Of a stretch of DNA of 59,846 nt, positions 44,090 to 53,170 are shown piece by piece. Below the pieces are notes generated by a model. That model saw only the letters and a program-made list of their open reading frames with translations, did no database searches and had not been told where the DNA came from. The first letter of the stretch is position 1. Each line of letters starts with the position of its first letter. The position numbers were made by a program, and so were the translations under genes. Source of the DNA: Chitinophaga pinensis (lineage in GTDB: Bacteria > Bacteroidota > Bacteroidia > Chitinophagales > Chitinophagaceae). The stretch covers positions 1-59,846 of the forward strand of contig CAMBEI010000009.1 of the NCBI GenBank assembly GCA_945865645.1. Direction: 5' to 3'.

Positions 44090-45925
44090 TTATTCCACCG
44101 TAACGCTTTTAGCCAGGTTTCTTGGTTTATCCACATCAACGCCTTTTGCAATGCCGATATAGTAGCTTAGTAACTGCATGGGGATACTACTTAACATGGG
44201 TGCAATTATATCATCTGCAAAAGGCACAAAAAATACGTCGTCTGCCATCCCGGGTATTATTTCATCACCTTCGGTAATGATAGCAATTACTTTACCTTTA
44301 CGCGCTTTAATCTCTTGTATATTGCTTACAATTTTTTCGTGATACAAGTCTTTGGTTGCAATAAATACTACTGGTAAATTTTCGTCAACTAAGGCAATAG
44401 GACCATGTTTCATTTCAGCTGCAGGGTAACCCTCGGCATGTATATAAGATATTTCTTTTAATTTTAAAGCGCCTTCTAATGCAATCGGAAAATTATATCC
44501 TCGGCCTAAGTATAAGGCATCGGATGCGTCTTTGTATTTTAATGCAATGGTTTTAAGTTGCTCAGCAGACTTTAAAATAGCATCTACTTTTTCGGGTACT
44601 GCTTCCAGCTCCAACAATAAATTTTTATATCGGTCCTCACTAATAGTACCTTTTTCATTTGCAATTTTTAATGCCATCATCACTAATACAGCTAACTGCC
44701 CAGTAAATGTTTTTGTAGAAGCAACACCAATTTCTGGACCGGCATGCGTATAAGCTCCGCCATCACTAATTCTGGCAATAGATGATCCTACCACGTTAAC
44801 AACACCAAAAATGATAGCGCCATTTTCTTTGGCTCTTTCAATAGCCACTAAAGTATCGGCGGTTTCGCCACTTTGTGATATGGCAATAATAATATCGCCT
44901 TTATTAATAATTGGATTTCGATATCTAAATTCAGAAGCATATTCTACTTCAACAGGGATGCGACACAATTCTTCAATAATATATTCGGCTAAAAGAGCCG
45001 CATGCCAGCTTGTGCCACAGGCAACAATGATTATTCGATTTGCATTTTTAAAATGGGTTATATTATTTTCAATGCCACTCATAGTGATGGTTCCTGCAGC
45101 GGCATCTAGGCGCCCCCTTAAACAGTCGTTTATAGTACTTGGCTGTTCGAATATTTCTTTAAGCATAAAATGTTCGTAGCCACCTTTTTCAATGGCTGCT
45201 AGTTCCATATCTAGCTTAGTAACAAAAGGAGTAATTTGTTCGTTACCAAGGTTTTTAAGAATTAATTCATTAGGACGAACAATAGCCAATTCGTAATCGT
45301 TCACATATACCACTTCTTTAGTGTATTCCAACATAGGTGATGCATCAGATCCTAAAAAATGCTCTCCCTTACCAACACCAATTACTAAGGGACTTCCTTT
45401 TCTTGCAGCGATAATAGTATCTGGGTTCTCTGCATCAAGCAATAAAATTACATAAGTACCAGTTACTCGTTTTAAAGCTATTCTTAATGCTTCTTCTAGA
45501 TTGCACTGATTATTTTCTTTAATTTCTTCAATAAAATTCAATAAAATTTCGCTATCTGTATCGCTACTAAAAACATATCCTTTATTTACTAATTCTTTTT
45601 TTAGCTGGGCATAGTTTTCAATAATACCATTATGTATCATGACTAGTTTGCCGCTAGCAGAGCTATGCGGGTGAGCATTTTTATCATTAGGTTCGCCATG
45701 GGTAGCCCAACGTGTATGGCCAATACCGGTATGTCCATGTAAATCTTTTCCTATAATTGCATTCTCTAAATCAGCAACACGGCCCTTCTTTTTATACACT
45801 TTTAATCCATCATTAAGCAATGCAACGCCAGTGCTATCATAACCCCGGTATTCTAGTCTTTTTAAACCTGATATTACAATAGGGAAAGCCATTTTAGAAC
45901 CCGTGTAACCAACAATTCCACACAT
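44090..45925 (-). CDS. glmS: Glutamine--fructose-6-phosphate aminotransferase (isomerising)
   Basis: It makes glucosamine-6-phosphate for peptidoglycan and LPS. The N-terminal nucleophile is Cys2 in MCGIVGYTG. The glutaminase domain has HTGIGHTRWATHGEP and HNGIIENY. The two SIS domains (about 290-600) have CGTSWHAALLAEYIIEE and SQSGETADT, and the C-terminal tail is NLAKSVTVE. The length of 611 residues is normal. No ribozyme-like leader is seen. It sits in front of the DUF4954 gene. Confidence 0.97.
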   Translation of the reverse strand: MCGIVGYTGSKMAFPIVISGLKRLEYRGYDSTGVALLNDGLKVYKKKGRVADLENAIIGKDLHGHTGIGHTRWATHGEPNDKNAHPHSSASGKLVMIHNGIIENYAQLKKELVNKGYVFSSDTDSEILLNFIEEIKENNQCNLEEALRIALKRVTGTYVILLLDAENPDTIIAARKGSPLVIGVGKGEHFLGSDASPMLEYTKEVVYVNDYELAIVRPNELILKNLGNEQITPFVTKLDMELAAIEKGGYEHFMLKEIFEQPSTINDCLRGRLDAAAGTITMSGIENNITHFKNANRIIIVACGTSWHAALLAEYIIEELCRIPVEVEYASEFRYRNPIINKGDIIIAISQSGETADTLVAIERAKENGAIIFGVVNVVGSSIARISDGGAYTHAGPEIGVASTKTFTGQLAVLVMMALKIANEKGTISEDRYKNLLLELEAVPEKVDAILKSAEQLKTIALKYKDASDALYLGRGYNFPIALEGALKLKEISYIHAEGYPAAEMKHGPIALVDENLPVVFIATKDLYHEKIVSNIQEIKARKGKVIAIITEGDEIIPGMADDVFFVPFADDIIAPMLSSIPMQLLSYYIGIAKGVDVDKPRNLAKSVTVE

Positions 45926-46061
45926 AATAAATAAGTTTAATATTTCTTCTTAAGGATAATGCCACAATTTAATAAAAATGTAATCAAAAGCACATTTTAT
46001 AAGGGTATCAAATATTAATTTATTAGTAATAACCTATTTTAGTATAAATAAACTTGTACCA

Positions 46062-46595
46062 ATGAATCATATATTTATTTTTTTTGTGTTTCTGAGTTTA
46101 CAACATAAAGTTATTGCCCAGCGGGAGATAGAAGTGACAAAAATTTTTATTGTTAGGCATGCAGAGAAAGAATCTGGTCAAGATCCTTTATTAACTAATA
46201 GTGGCAATATTCGTGCCGGTGATCTAATGCGCCATCTTCAATATGAAAGTATTAAAAAAATATATGTAAGTCAATACCGGCGTACGCAAAATACGGCCGA
46301 TAGTTTAAGGTTACAGTTAAAAATTGATACGGTACATTATATTGCAGATACATTATGCAATTACTTGGTTGATGCCATTATAGAACACAAGGATTTTGGA
46401 AAAACAATTTTGATCATTGCACATAGCAATACCATGCCACAAATTATTCGAAAGCTAGGGGTATTGGATTATCCTTATGGAGATATTGCCAACAATAAAT
46501 ACGATAATTTATTTATAGTAACTTATAAAAAAGGGAAAGCAAAATTAAAGCTTATGAAGTATGGTTCTAGATCGGCTATTGAGGCTATGCATTAG
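46062..46595 (+). CDS. Secreted histidine phosphatase superfamily protein
   Basis: This is a 177-residue protein. An N-terminal hydrophobic signal (about 1-20, ending VIAQ) suggests export. The phosphohistidine motif IFIVRHAEK is at about residues 28-36, and the second active-site part is LIIAHSNTMPQI. YVSQYRRTQNTADSL is the usual substrate loop. The substrate is unknown. SixA-type or phosphoglycerate mutase-like proteins are the closest general types. Its stop codon abuts that of the convergent mgtE gene with no spacer base. Confidence 0.82.
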   Translation: MNHIFIFFVFLSLQHKVIAQREIEVTKIFIVRHAEKESGQDPLLTNSGNIRAGDLMRHLQYESIKKIYVSQYRRTQNTADSLRLQLKIDTVHYIADTLCNYLVDAIIEHKDFGKTILIIAHSNTMPQIIRKLGVLDYPYGDIANNKYDNLFIVTYKKGKAKLKLMKYGSRSAIEAMH

Positions 46596-47987
46596 TTATA
46601 ATAATACGTCGCTTAAAAAAATATATGCCACCGAAAAATAAATAATAATACCAGTAACGTCTACAAGCGTAGCTACAAATGGAGCAGAAGATGTAGCTGG
46701 ATCTAATTTCATCCGCTTTAAAAAAATGGGGAGCATAGATCCTGCGAGGGTACCCCATAAAACTACACCTAAAACTGAAATGCCAGTTACCAGGGCTAAC
46801 AATAATGTATGGGTGCCATATAAATGAGGCTCTACATAACTCCACATAAAAGTTCTTAAAAATCCAACTAGTCCTAAAATGCCACCTAAAACAAAACCAC
46901 TTTTAATTTCTCTTTTTAAAATTTTTAACCAATCGGCAATAGTAATTTCAGCTTTTGCCATGGCTTGAATAATTAATGTGGATGCTTGACTTCCGGTATT
47001 TCCGCCACTTGATATAATTAGCGGCACCAGCATATTTAACACCAGTACTTTTTTAATTTCATCTTCAAAAAAACTCATGGCACTTGCGGTTAGCAATTCT
47101 CCGGCAAACAGAATGATGAGCCATGGGGCTCGTTTTCCTATCAGTTTCCAAAAAGGCATATCTAAGTATGGCTCATCGAGGGCTTCGGTACCACCAATTT
47201 TTTGTATGTCTTCGCTAAACTCTTCTTCAGCCACCCAAAGAATATCATCAATAGTAACTATACCCAATAAAATATTGTTATCATCAATTACCGGCAATGC
47301 TACTCGATTATTCATTTTAAAGACTTCACTTGCACTTTCTTGATCGTCATTAACATGTAATGAAATAAAACGTCCATCCATTAAATCAATTACTTTTGTT
47401 TCGGGCTCTGCCAAAATAAAATCACGTATTCTTATATGGTCTAATAATTCGCCTTTAGTATTGATTACATAAATTACATCAATAGTTTCGCTGCCTCTAG
47501 CATGTTTTCTAATGGTCTCAAAAACTTCAGCTACTGTATTTTCTTCAAATACATATACATAATCGGGTGTCATTATCCTACCCATGCTATTTTCAGGATA
47601 TCCTAGCAATTCCAAAGTATCTCTTCGCTCGTTAGGGTCTAAGGTCTTTATTAAATCACGTACAATGCTAGTAGGGAGTTCTTCTAAAAAAGCAACCCGA
47701 TCATCGGCAGGGAGTTCATTTAATAACTCCGTTGTTTTAATGGGGGGTAAATTTTTTATAATCCTTTTTTGGGTAGGTAATTCAAGTATTTTAAAAACAC
47801 TTGAAGCGCGGTGTATGGCAAGTTGAGAAATTATTTGACATTCAAAATCTTCGTTTTCGTAGATTAGGTTGGCTACATCACTGATATTCTGGTCATTCAA
47901 AAAATCTTGAATGGCCAGTTTATCTTCAGAGGCAATGACCTCTTCAAACTGCTGTTGTATTGATATTTCATCTAATGCTGATGACAT
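46596..47987 (-). CDS. mgtE: Magnesium transporter MgtE
   Basis: This 463-residue MgtE-type channel has an N-terminal superhelical domain (about 1-125) with SIVRDLIKTLDPNERRDTLELL. A tandem CBS pair (about 130-260) has GRIMTPDYVYVFEEN and VIDDNNILLGIVTIDDI, and about five transmembrane helices follow from residue about 290. The pore region reads MLVPLIISSGGNTGSQASTL, where the SGGNTG(S)Q motif is diagnostic. It imports Mg2+ (in some cases other divalent cations). The ATG at 47987 is preferred to an in-frame GTG at 48011. It is divergent from the SET gene by about 70 bases. Confidence 0.93.
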   Translation of the reverse strand: MSSALDEISIQQQFEEVIASEDKLAIQDFLNDQNISDVANLIYENEDFECQIISQLAIHRASSVFKILELPTQKRIIKNLPPIKTTELLNELPADDRVAFLEELPTSIVRDLIKTLDPNERRDTLELLGYPENSMGRIMTPDYVYVFEENTVAEVFETIRKHARGSETIDVIYVINTKGELLDHIRIRDFILAEPETKVIDLMDGRFISLHVNDDQESASEVFKMNNRVALPVIDDNNILLGIVTIDDILWVAEEEFSEDIQKIGGTEALDEPYLDMPFWKLIGKRAPWLIILFAGELLTASAMSFFEDEIKKVLVLNMLVPLIISSGGNTGSQASTLIIQAMAKAEITIADWLKILKREIKSGFVLGGILGLVGFLRTFMWSYVEPHLYGTHTLLLALVTGISVLGVVLWGTLAGSMLPIFLKRMKLDPATSSAPFVATLVDVTGIIIYFSVAYIFLSDVLL

Positions 47988-48055
47988 CGGTACTTTGTTA
48001 TTAAATTGCACTGTAATTGAGCCGCAATTTAGTCCATTTTTTTTAATTAACAGAT

Positions 48056-48442
48056 ATGCGAAAATCTTATTTATTTGTACAAAATACAGTTCGAAAGGGG
48101 AGGGGTGTTTTTACACGTGAACGCATTGCTGCAGATACTGTTATTGAAATTGCGCCAGTGATAGTGATGGAAAAAGTAGATAGAGTATATCTAGATAAAA
48201 CTTTATTGCACGATTATATTTTTGAATGGGGAAAAAACAATGAAAAATGTTGTATGGCGCTTGGGTTAATTCCAATTTACAATCATAGTTACAAAAGTAA
48301 TTGTGAGTATTTTATGGACTTTGAAGATGAATCTATTTTAGTTAAAACAGTAGGTGTAATTGAAAATGGGGAAGAGCTAACTATAAATTATAATGGCGAT
48401 TGGAATGAGAGTAAAAAAGTTTGGTTTGATGTAAATGAATAA
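48056..48442 (+). CDS. SET domain-containing protein
   Basis: This 128-residue, single-domain SET protein opens LFVQNTVRKGRGVFTRERIAAD. IPIYNHSYKSNCEYFMDF provides the NHS motif for S-adenosylmethionine, and GEELTINYN has the catalytic-tyrosine-like ending. SET proteins transfer methyl groups to protein lysines. The bacterial substrates of this short form are unknown. It has no signal peptide. It shares an intergenic region of about 70 bases with mgtE. The final codons and stop lie in a perfect hairpin. Confidence 0.82.
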   Translation: MRKSYLFVQNTVRKGRGVFTRERIAADTVIEIAPVIVMEKVDRVYLDKTLLHDYIFEWGKNNEKCCMALGLIPIYNHSYKSNCEYFMDFEDESILVKTVGVIENGEELTINYNGDWNESKKVWFDVNE

Positions 48443-48474
48443 GCTTTCTTATTACCAAAGAGCTTATTCATTTA
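48432..48474. terminator. Bidirectional hairpin over the end of the SET gene
   Basis: TAAATGAATAAGCT (48432-48445) and AGCTTATTCATTTA (48461-48474) are perfect complements with a 15-base loop. The stem includes the SET gene stop codon and lies between convergent genes, so it may serve both. The T-richness after each arm is moderate. Confidence 0.6.
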
Positions 48475-48496
48475 TTATATTAATTGCATGTGAATT

Positions 48497-50770
48497 TTAT
48501 TTTGAAGCTTCCAATTCTCTTCTAATAATATTTAATGCTGCACCAGCTTTAAACCATTCAATCTGCTGTTTGTTATAAGTATGATTTACTTGGATGGTAT
48601 CTGAAGTTTCATCGGTATGATTAAATGTCATTTGAAGTGGAACTCCTGGAGTAAAGTGGGTTAATCCGATAATATCAATGTTATCATCTTCCTTAATTTT
48701 ATTATAATCTTCTTTATCAGAAAATGTTAACGCTAGCATACCCTGTTTTTTTAAATTGGTTTCATGAATTCTTGCAAAAGATTTTACAAGTACTGCACGT
48801 ACTCCAAGAAATCTAGGTTCCATAGCAGCATGCTCTCTTGACGACCCTTCGCCATAATTTTCATCTCCAACAACAACCGTACCCAATTTGGCAGCCTTAT
48901 ACGCTCTTTGTGTGCCGGGCACAGTGCCATATTCGCCGGTCAATTGATTTTTTACGTTGTCGGTTTTTTCGTTGAAGAAGTTTAGTGCGCCAATCAGCAT
49001 ATTATTACTGATATTATCTAGATGGCCACGAAACTTTAACCATGGGCCTGCCATAGAAATATGATCTGTGGTGCATTTGCCTTTTGCTTTGATCAAGAGT
49101 TTTAATCCTTTAAGATCGGTGCCTTCCCAGGCTGCAAAAGGATCCAGTAACTGAAGCCTGTCGGATGTTGGTGAAACAATAACTTCTACAGCACTGCCAT
49201 CAGCAGCAGGTGCCTGGAAACCTGCATCTTCAACAGCGAAACCCTGCGGTGGCATTTCAATACCCAATGGTTCTTCCAGTTTAAATTTTTCTCCTTTATC
49301 ATTTGTAAGGTAATCTGTAAGCGGATTAAAAGAAAGGGAACCGGCAATAGCCAATGCTGTGGTTATTTCGGGCGAAGCCACAAACGCATGTGTATTTGGA
49401 TTACCGTCATTGCGCTTTGAGAAATTTCTATTGTAAGAAGTTACGATTGAATTTTTTCGGGTTGGGTCGGTTGAATGCCTTGCCCACTGGCCGATACAAG
49501 GGCCACATGCATTTGCCAATACCACACCGCCCATCTTTTCAAAAGTATCTAAGTAACCATCCCGGGCCACTGTATACCTCACCTGCTCCGATCCTGGTGT
49601 AATGGTAAACTCTGCTTTTGCTTTATACCCATGATCAGTTGCTTGTTTTGCAATTGAAGCTGCCCTTGTAATGTCTTCGTAAGAAGAGTTGGTGCAGGAA
49701 CCGATCAATCCAACTTCTAATTTATCGGGCCAGCCATTTACAGCAACGGCATCGGCAAGTTTTGAAATGGGCCATGCCAGGTCGGGCGTAAAGGGGCCGT
49801 TGATATGTGGCTCCAGTTCACTTAAATTAATTTCAATAACCTGGTCAAAATATTGTTCAGGGTTTGCATATACTTCATCATCACCAGTTAGATGTGCTGC
49901 AATAGCATCGGCAGCTTCTGCTACATCAGCCCTTTCGGTACCTTTTAAATATTCGGCCATTTTTTCATCATACCCAAAAATAGAAGTGGTGGCGCCAATC
50001 TCGGCACCCATATTACAAATGGTTCCTTTTCCGGTACATGATAAAGACTTTGCACCATCACCAAAATATTCAAGTATTGCACCTGTACCACCTTTTACAG
50101 TAAGTATGCCGGCAACTTTTAAAATAATATCTTTTGAAGCCGTCCAGCCGCTTAATTTACCCGTGAGTTTTACACCGATCAATTTTGGAAATTTCAGTTC
50201 CCAGGGTAATCCAGCCATTACATCACAGGCATCGGCACCGCCTACACCAATGGCTACAATGCCCAGGCCGCCTGCATTTACGGTATGACTGTCGGTACCA
50301 ATCATCATCCCTCCGGGAAATGCATATTGTTCCAATACCACCTGGTGAATGATACCTGCACCCGGTTTCCAGAAACCAATGCCATATTTATTTGAAACTG
50401 AGGCCAGGAAATCATACACTTCTTTATTCTGTGTTTTTGCCCTCGACAGATCTTCAACGGCGCCAACTTCGGCCTGTATCAGGTGATCGCAATGTACAGT
50501 AGATGGAACGGCAACCTGCGTTCTGCCGGCCTGCATAAATTGTAAAAGTGCCATCTGTGCTGTAGCATCCTGCATAGCTACCCGATCTGGAGCAAATTCC
50601 ACATAATCTTTTCCTCTTTCAAATGCATTGGTTGCAGCTCCCTGCCAAAGATGGGCATATAAAATTTTTTCGGTCAAAGTAAGTGGTTTGCCAGTTGCTT
50701 TACGGGCAGCATCAATACGGCTACCAAAGTTGCTATACAACTTTTCAATCATTTCAATGTCGAAGGCCAT
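48497..50770 (-). CDS. Aconitate hydratase (aconitase)
   Basis: It interconverts citrate and isocitrate in the TCA cycle using a 4Fe-4S cluster. The 757-residue protein is of the mitochondrial-like type. Cluster cysteine motifs are [11 protein letters not shown] (about residue 360) and [13 protein letters not shown] (about 422-434). [21 protein letters not shown] and the C-terminal swivel domain with [22 protein letters not shown] are intact. The C-terminal [10 protein letters not shown] end is typical. The coding sequence is more G/C-rich than the genes on either side. It is monocistronic here. Confidence 0.96.
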   Translation of the reverse strand: MAFDIEMIEKLYSNFGSRIDAARKATGKPLTLTEKILYAHLWQGAATNAFERGKDYVEFAPDRVAMQDATAQMALLQFMQAGRTQVAVPSTVHCDHLIQAEVGAVEDLSRAKTQNKEVYDFLASVSNKYGIGFWKPGAGIIHQVVLEQYAFPGGMMIGTDSHTVNAGGLGIVAIGVGGADACDVMAGLPWELKFPKLIGVKLTGKLSGWTASKDIILKVAGILTVKGGTGAILEYFGDGAKSLSCTGKGTICNMGAEIGATTSIFGYDEKMAEYLKGTERADVAEAADAIAAHLTGDDEVYANPEQYFDQVIEINLSELEPHINGPFTPDLAWPISKLADAVAVNGWPDKLEVGLIGSCTNSSYEDITRAASIAKQATDHGYKAKAEFTITPGSEQVRYTVARDGYLDTFEKMGGVVLANACGPCIGQWARHSTDPTRKNSIVTSYNRNFSKRNDGNPNTHAFVASPEITTALAIAGSLSFNPLTDYLTNDKGEKFKLEEPLGIEMPPQGFAVEDAGFQAPAADGSAVEVIVSPTSDRLQLLDPFAAWEGTDLKGLKLLIKAKGKCTTDHISMAGPWLKFRGHLDNISNNMLIGALNFFNEKTDNVKNQLTGEYGTVPGTQRAYKAAKLGTVVVGDENYGEGSSREHAAMEPRFLGVRAVLVKSFARIHETNLKKQGMLALTFSDKEDYNKIKEDDNIDIIGLTHFTPGVPLQMTFNHTDETSDTIQVNHTYNKQQIEWFKAGAALNIIRRELEASK

Positions 50771-50928
50771 GTGTGTAATTTAATAATGTGCTAATGTGTA
50801 AATAGGCTAATGAAACCCAATAGTTTAATGGGTAGCAAACAGGCTGTTTTACGAGATGCAAATTTACGAAATTAGAATGATTTTTTAAAGCCTTTGTTTT
50901 TAGAAGAAAATCTATTTAATTTAGCAGT

Positions 50929-51150
50929 ATGAATAGAGTTAAACATTTTATTGAATGGCATATTTTTGGTGTTTGCGCTGCCATTGGCGAAAAATTGGGT
51001 ATTGCTACTTCTACTATCCGTAAATATTTTATCTATATGTCGTTTATGACATTCGGTTCCCCAATTATCATATATCTTTTTTTTGCATTTTGGATAAATA
51101 TAAAACGCTATATATTTAACGCAAGAAGAAATCCGTTGAGAAATCTTTAA
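50929..51150 (+). CDS. PspC-like small membrane protein
   Basis: This 73-residue protein has a single PspC-type module. GVCAAIGEKLGIATSTIRKYFIY matches the PspC N-terminal helix-turn-helix-like element, and the following GSPIIIYLFFAFW is the one transmembrane helix. It ends in a basic tail. PspC proteins are membrane components of phage-shock/LiaIFSR-like stress systems, but no pspA is near. A TTTG (50893-50896) and TAATTTAG (50917-50924) pair with a 20-bp spacer just upstream could be its promoter. Confidence 0.75.
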   Translation: MNRVKHFIEWHIFGVCAAIGEKLGIATSTIRKYFIYMSFMTFGSPIIIYLFFAFWINIKRYIFNARRNPLRNL

Positions 51151-51215
51151 AGTTAAAACCTAAAAGATTTTTTACTTTGAATTTTCATTTAAATTCTTAA
51201 CTTCTGATTTCTTCA

Positions 51216-52034
51216 TTAAATAACTTTCCTAATTCTCACTAATTTTTCCAACAACGGTTCTAGTAAATCTAATTTTAGCATATTAGCGCCATCGCTTTTT
51301 GCCAGAGCAGGATTAGGGTGGGTTTCTATAAATAATCCATCGGCACCCGTTGCAATGGCGGCCTTAGAAATCGTTTCAATTAACTCTGGATTGCCTCCAG
51401 TAATACCCCCAATTTGATTTGGCTGTTGTAAAGCATGTGTGCAATCCATAATAACTGGTACATTAATTTCTTTCATCCAGGTAATATTGCGATAATCTAC
51501 AACCAAATCGGTATAACCAAAGGTATTCCCTCTTTCTATAAGCCCAACTTTTTCATTCCCTGCGGCATTAATTTTTTCAACCGCAAATTTCATTGAAGGC
51601 CCGCTTAAAAATTGTCCCTTTTTTACATTAACTATTTTACCTGTTTTTGCTGCAGCAATCAATAAATCTGTTTGCCGACAAAGAAAAGCAGGTATCTGTA
51701 ATATATCTACATACTCAGCTGCCATAGCTACTTCTTCAGCAGTATGAATATCTGTTGTTGTAGGGATACCAAATCTTTCGCCAACTTGCTTTATCAACGC
51801 TAAAGCAAGTTTATCTCCAATGCCCGTAAATGAATTGGCTGATGTGCGGTTTGCTTTTCGATAAGAGGCTTTGAATATATAAGGGATTTGTAGTCTATTG
51901 CAAATTGCCAAAACTTTTTCGGCAATTTGCATAACTATTTCATTACTTTCTACTACACATGGCCCTGCGATTAAAAAAAAATTATTTTCGGTATACTTTT
52001 GACCGTTGAACAAATCCTTTAAATATTTTTCCAT
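51216..52034 (-). CDS. kdsA: 3-deoxy-8-phosphooctulonate synthase
   Basis: It condenses PEP and arabinose-5-phosphate to KDO-8-phosphate for lipopolysaccharide. The 272-residue TIM barrel has FFLIAGPCVVES near the N terminus, YIFKASYRKANRTS, IPTTTDIHTAEE and VKKGQFLSGPSMK. The C-terminal part reads MDCTHALQQPNQIGGITGG and FIETHPNPALAKSDG. The length is normal and all motifs are intact. A Gram-negative KDO-containing outer membrane is implied. Confidence 0.96.
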   Translation of the reverse strand: MEKYLKDLFNGQKYTENNFFLIAGPCVVESNEIVMQIAEKVLAICNRLQIPYIFKASYRKANRTSANSFTGIGDKLALALIKQVGERFGIPTTTDIHTAEEVAMAAEYVDILQIPAFLCRQTDLLIAAAKTGKIVNVKKGQFLSGPSMKFAVEKINAAGNEKVGLIERGNTFGYTDLVVDYRNITWMKEINVPVIMDCTHALQQPNQIGGITGGNPELIETISKAAIATGADGLFIETHPNPALAKSDGANMLKLDLLEPLLEKLVRIRKVI

Positions 52035-52050
52035 AACGTAAAGTTACGTT
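52035..52050. promoter_or_regulatory. Small palindrome at the kdsA start
   Basis: AACGTAA-AG-TTACGTT directly upstream of the kdsA start codon is a perfect 7-bp inverted repeat. It could be a repressor site or a translation-control hairpin, but nothing else supports either. Confidence 0.35.
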
Positions 52051-52126
52051 GTAATTTGATTATACTGCTTATTGCAAATTGTAGAGATAATAGAATGAGC
52101 AATAAGTATTGACTATTGCCTGCATT

Positions 52127-52170
52127 AATAAATTCGTAAAATTCGTAAAATTCTATGAAATTCGTGTAAT
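52127..52170 (+). repeat. Degenerate AATTCGT/TTCGTGTAA repeat
   Basis: AATTCGTAAAATTCGTAAAATTC and ATTCGTGTAAT lie in the leader before the SDR gene. Related degenerate strings occur near 22286-22315 and 40744-40795. Confidence 0.5.
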
Positions 52171-52180
52171 AAATAAAGTT

Positions 52181-53119
52181 ATGGTAAAAGAAAGAATATT
52201 GGTTATTGGTGCTTCTGGCCAAATTGGAGTAGAACTTACCTTAGCGCTTCGAAAGATGTATGGTAATGCCAATGTTATAGCATCTGACCTGCGAGAAGAA
52301 AATGATTTACTAAAAGGAACAGGCCCTTATGTAAGTATGGATGTAATGAATAAGAAAATGCTGCATTTGCAAGTCATTAGGCAAGGGGTTACACAAATTT
52401 ATTTACTAGCTGCAATTCTTTCTGCTACTGGCGAAAAAAATCCACACTTGGCCTGGAGTTTAAATATGCAGAGCTTATTAAATGTGCTTGATATTGCCAA
52501 AGAAGAACATTTACATAAAGTATATTGGCCTAGTAGCATTGCTGTATTTGGTCCTACATCTCCAAAACAAGATTGTCCGCAACAAACTATTATTGAGCCC
52601 ACAACTGTTTATGGAATTAGTAAATATGCTGGCGAATTTTGGTGTAATTATTATCACCAACGGTATGGTATTGATGTAAGAAGTTTGCGTTACCCAGGTC
52701 TGATTAGTTATAAAAGTGCACCTGGTGGCGGCACCACGGATTATGCAATAGAAATTTTTCATACAGCCCTTGAAGAAAAAAAATATGAATGTTTTTTACG
52801 AGAAGATACCTATTTACCAATGATGTATATGCCAGATGCTATTAGGGCTACTATAGAATTAATGGAAGCTGATGCATCTAATATTACCGTTAGAACATCC
52901 TATAATCTCTCGGGTATGAGCTTCTCACCTAAAGAAATAGCCGCTGAAATAAAAAAACATATTCCTGATTTTTCAATTAGTTACAAACCTGATTATAGGC
53001 AGCCAATTGCGGATAGTTGGCCACAGAGCATTAATGATATGGTGGCAAGAAAAGACTGGGGTTGGAAGGAAGATTTTGCTTTAGACCGGATGGTGGAGGA
53101 TATGTTTAAAAATTTGTGA
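52181..53119 (+). CDS. NAD-dependent epimerase/dehydratase (SDR) of the L-threonine 3-dehydrogenase type
   Basis: This 312-residue extended SDR has the NAD motif VIGASGQIG at about 7-15 and the catalytic YGISKYAGE (about 146-154) YxxxK. The TGPYVSMDVMNKKML and SLRYPGLISYKSAPGGGTTDYAIEIF segments match bacterial SDR threonine dehydrogenases, which oxidise L-threonine to 2-amino-3-ketobutyrate. No kbl lies near. The assignment is from family resemblance. The ATG at 52181 starts the Rossmann fold. The upstream in-frame ORF start at 52109 contains a low-complexity AATTCGT repeat and is rejected. Confidence 0.82.
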   Translation: MVKERILVIGASGQIGVELTLALRKMYGNANVIASDLREENDLLKGTGPYVSMDVMNKKMLHLQVIRQGVTQIYLLAAILSATGEKNPHLAWSLNMQSLLNVLDIAKEEHLHKVYWPSSIAVFGPTSPKQDCPQQTIIEPTTVYGISKYAGEFWCNYYHQRYGIDVRSLRYPGLISYKSAPGGGTTDYAIEIFHTALEEKKYECFLREDTYLPMMYMPDAIRATIELMEADASNITVRTSYNLSGMSFSPKEIAAEIKKHIPDFSISYKPDYRQPIADSWPQSINDMVARKDWGWKEDFALDRMVEDMFKNL

Positions 53120-53170
53120 TTGGCAATAGGATTTATTAAATCTCTGCTTAAAAAGACTATCTGTAATTTT

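Noticed and set aside
44090..46061. Possible glmS ribozyme in the glmS leader
   Set aside because: No conserved ribozyme core is seen, and the ribozyme is essentially found in Firmicutes.
48105..48125. Possible parS half-site (ACACGTGAAC inside the SET gene)
   Set aside because: Only the CACGTG core and two flanking bases match the 16-bp parS palindrome. The remaining flanks fail, so it is probably chance.
49354..50288. Plus-strand ORFs antisense to aconitase (82 and 199 codons)
   Set aside because: Shadow frames of the more G/C-rich aconitase gene, which produces few stops on the opposite strand.
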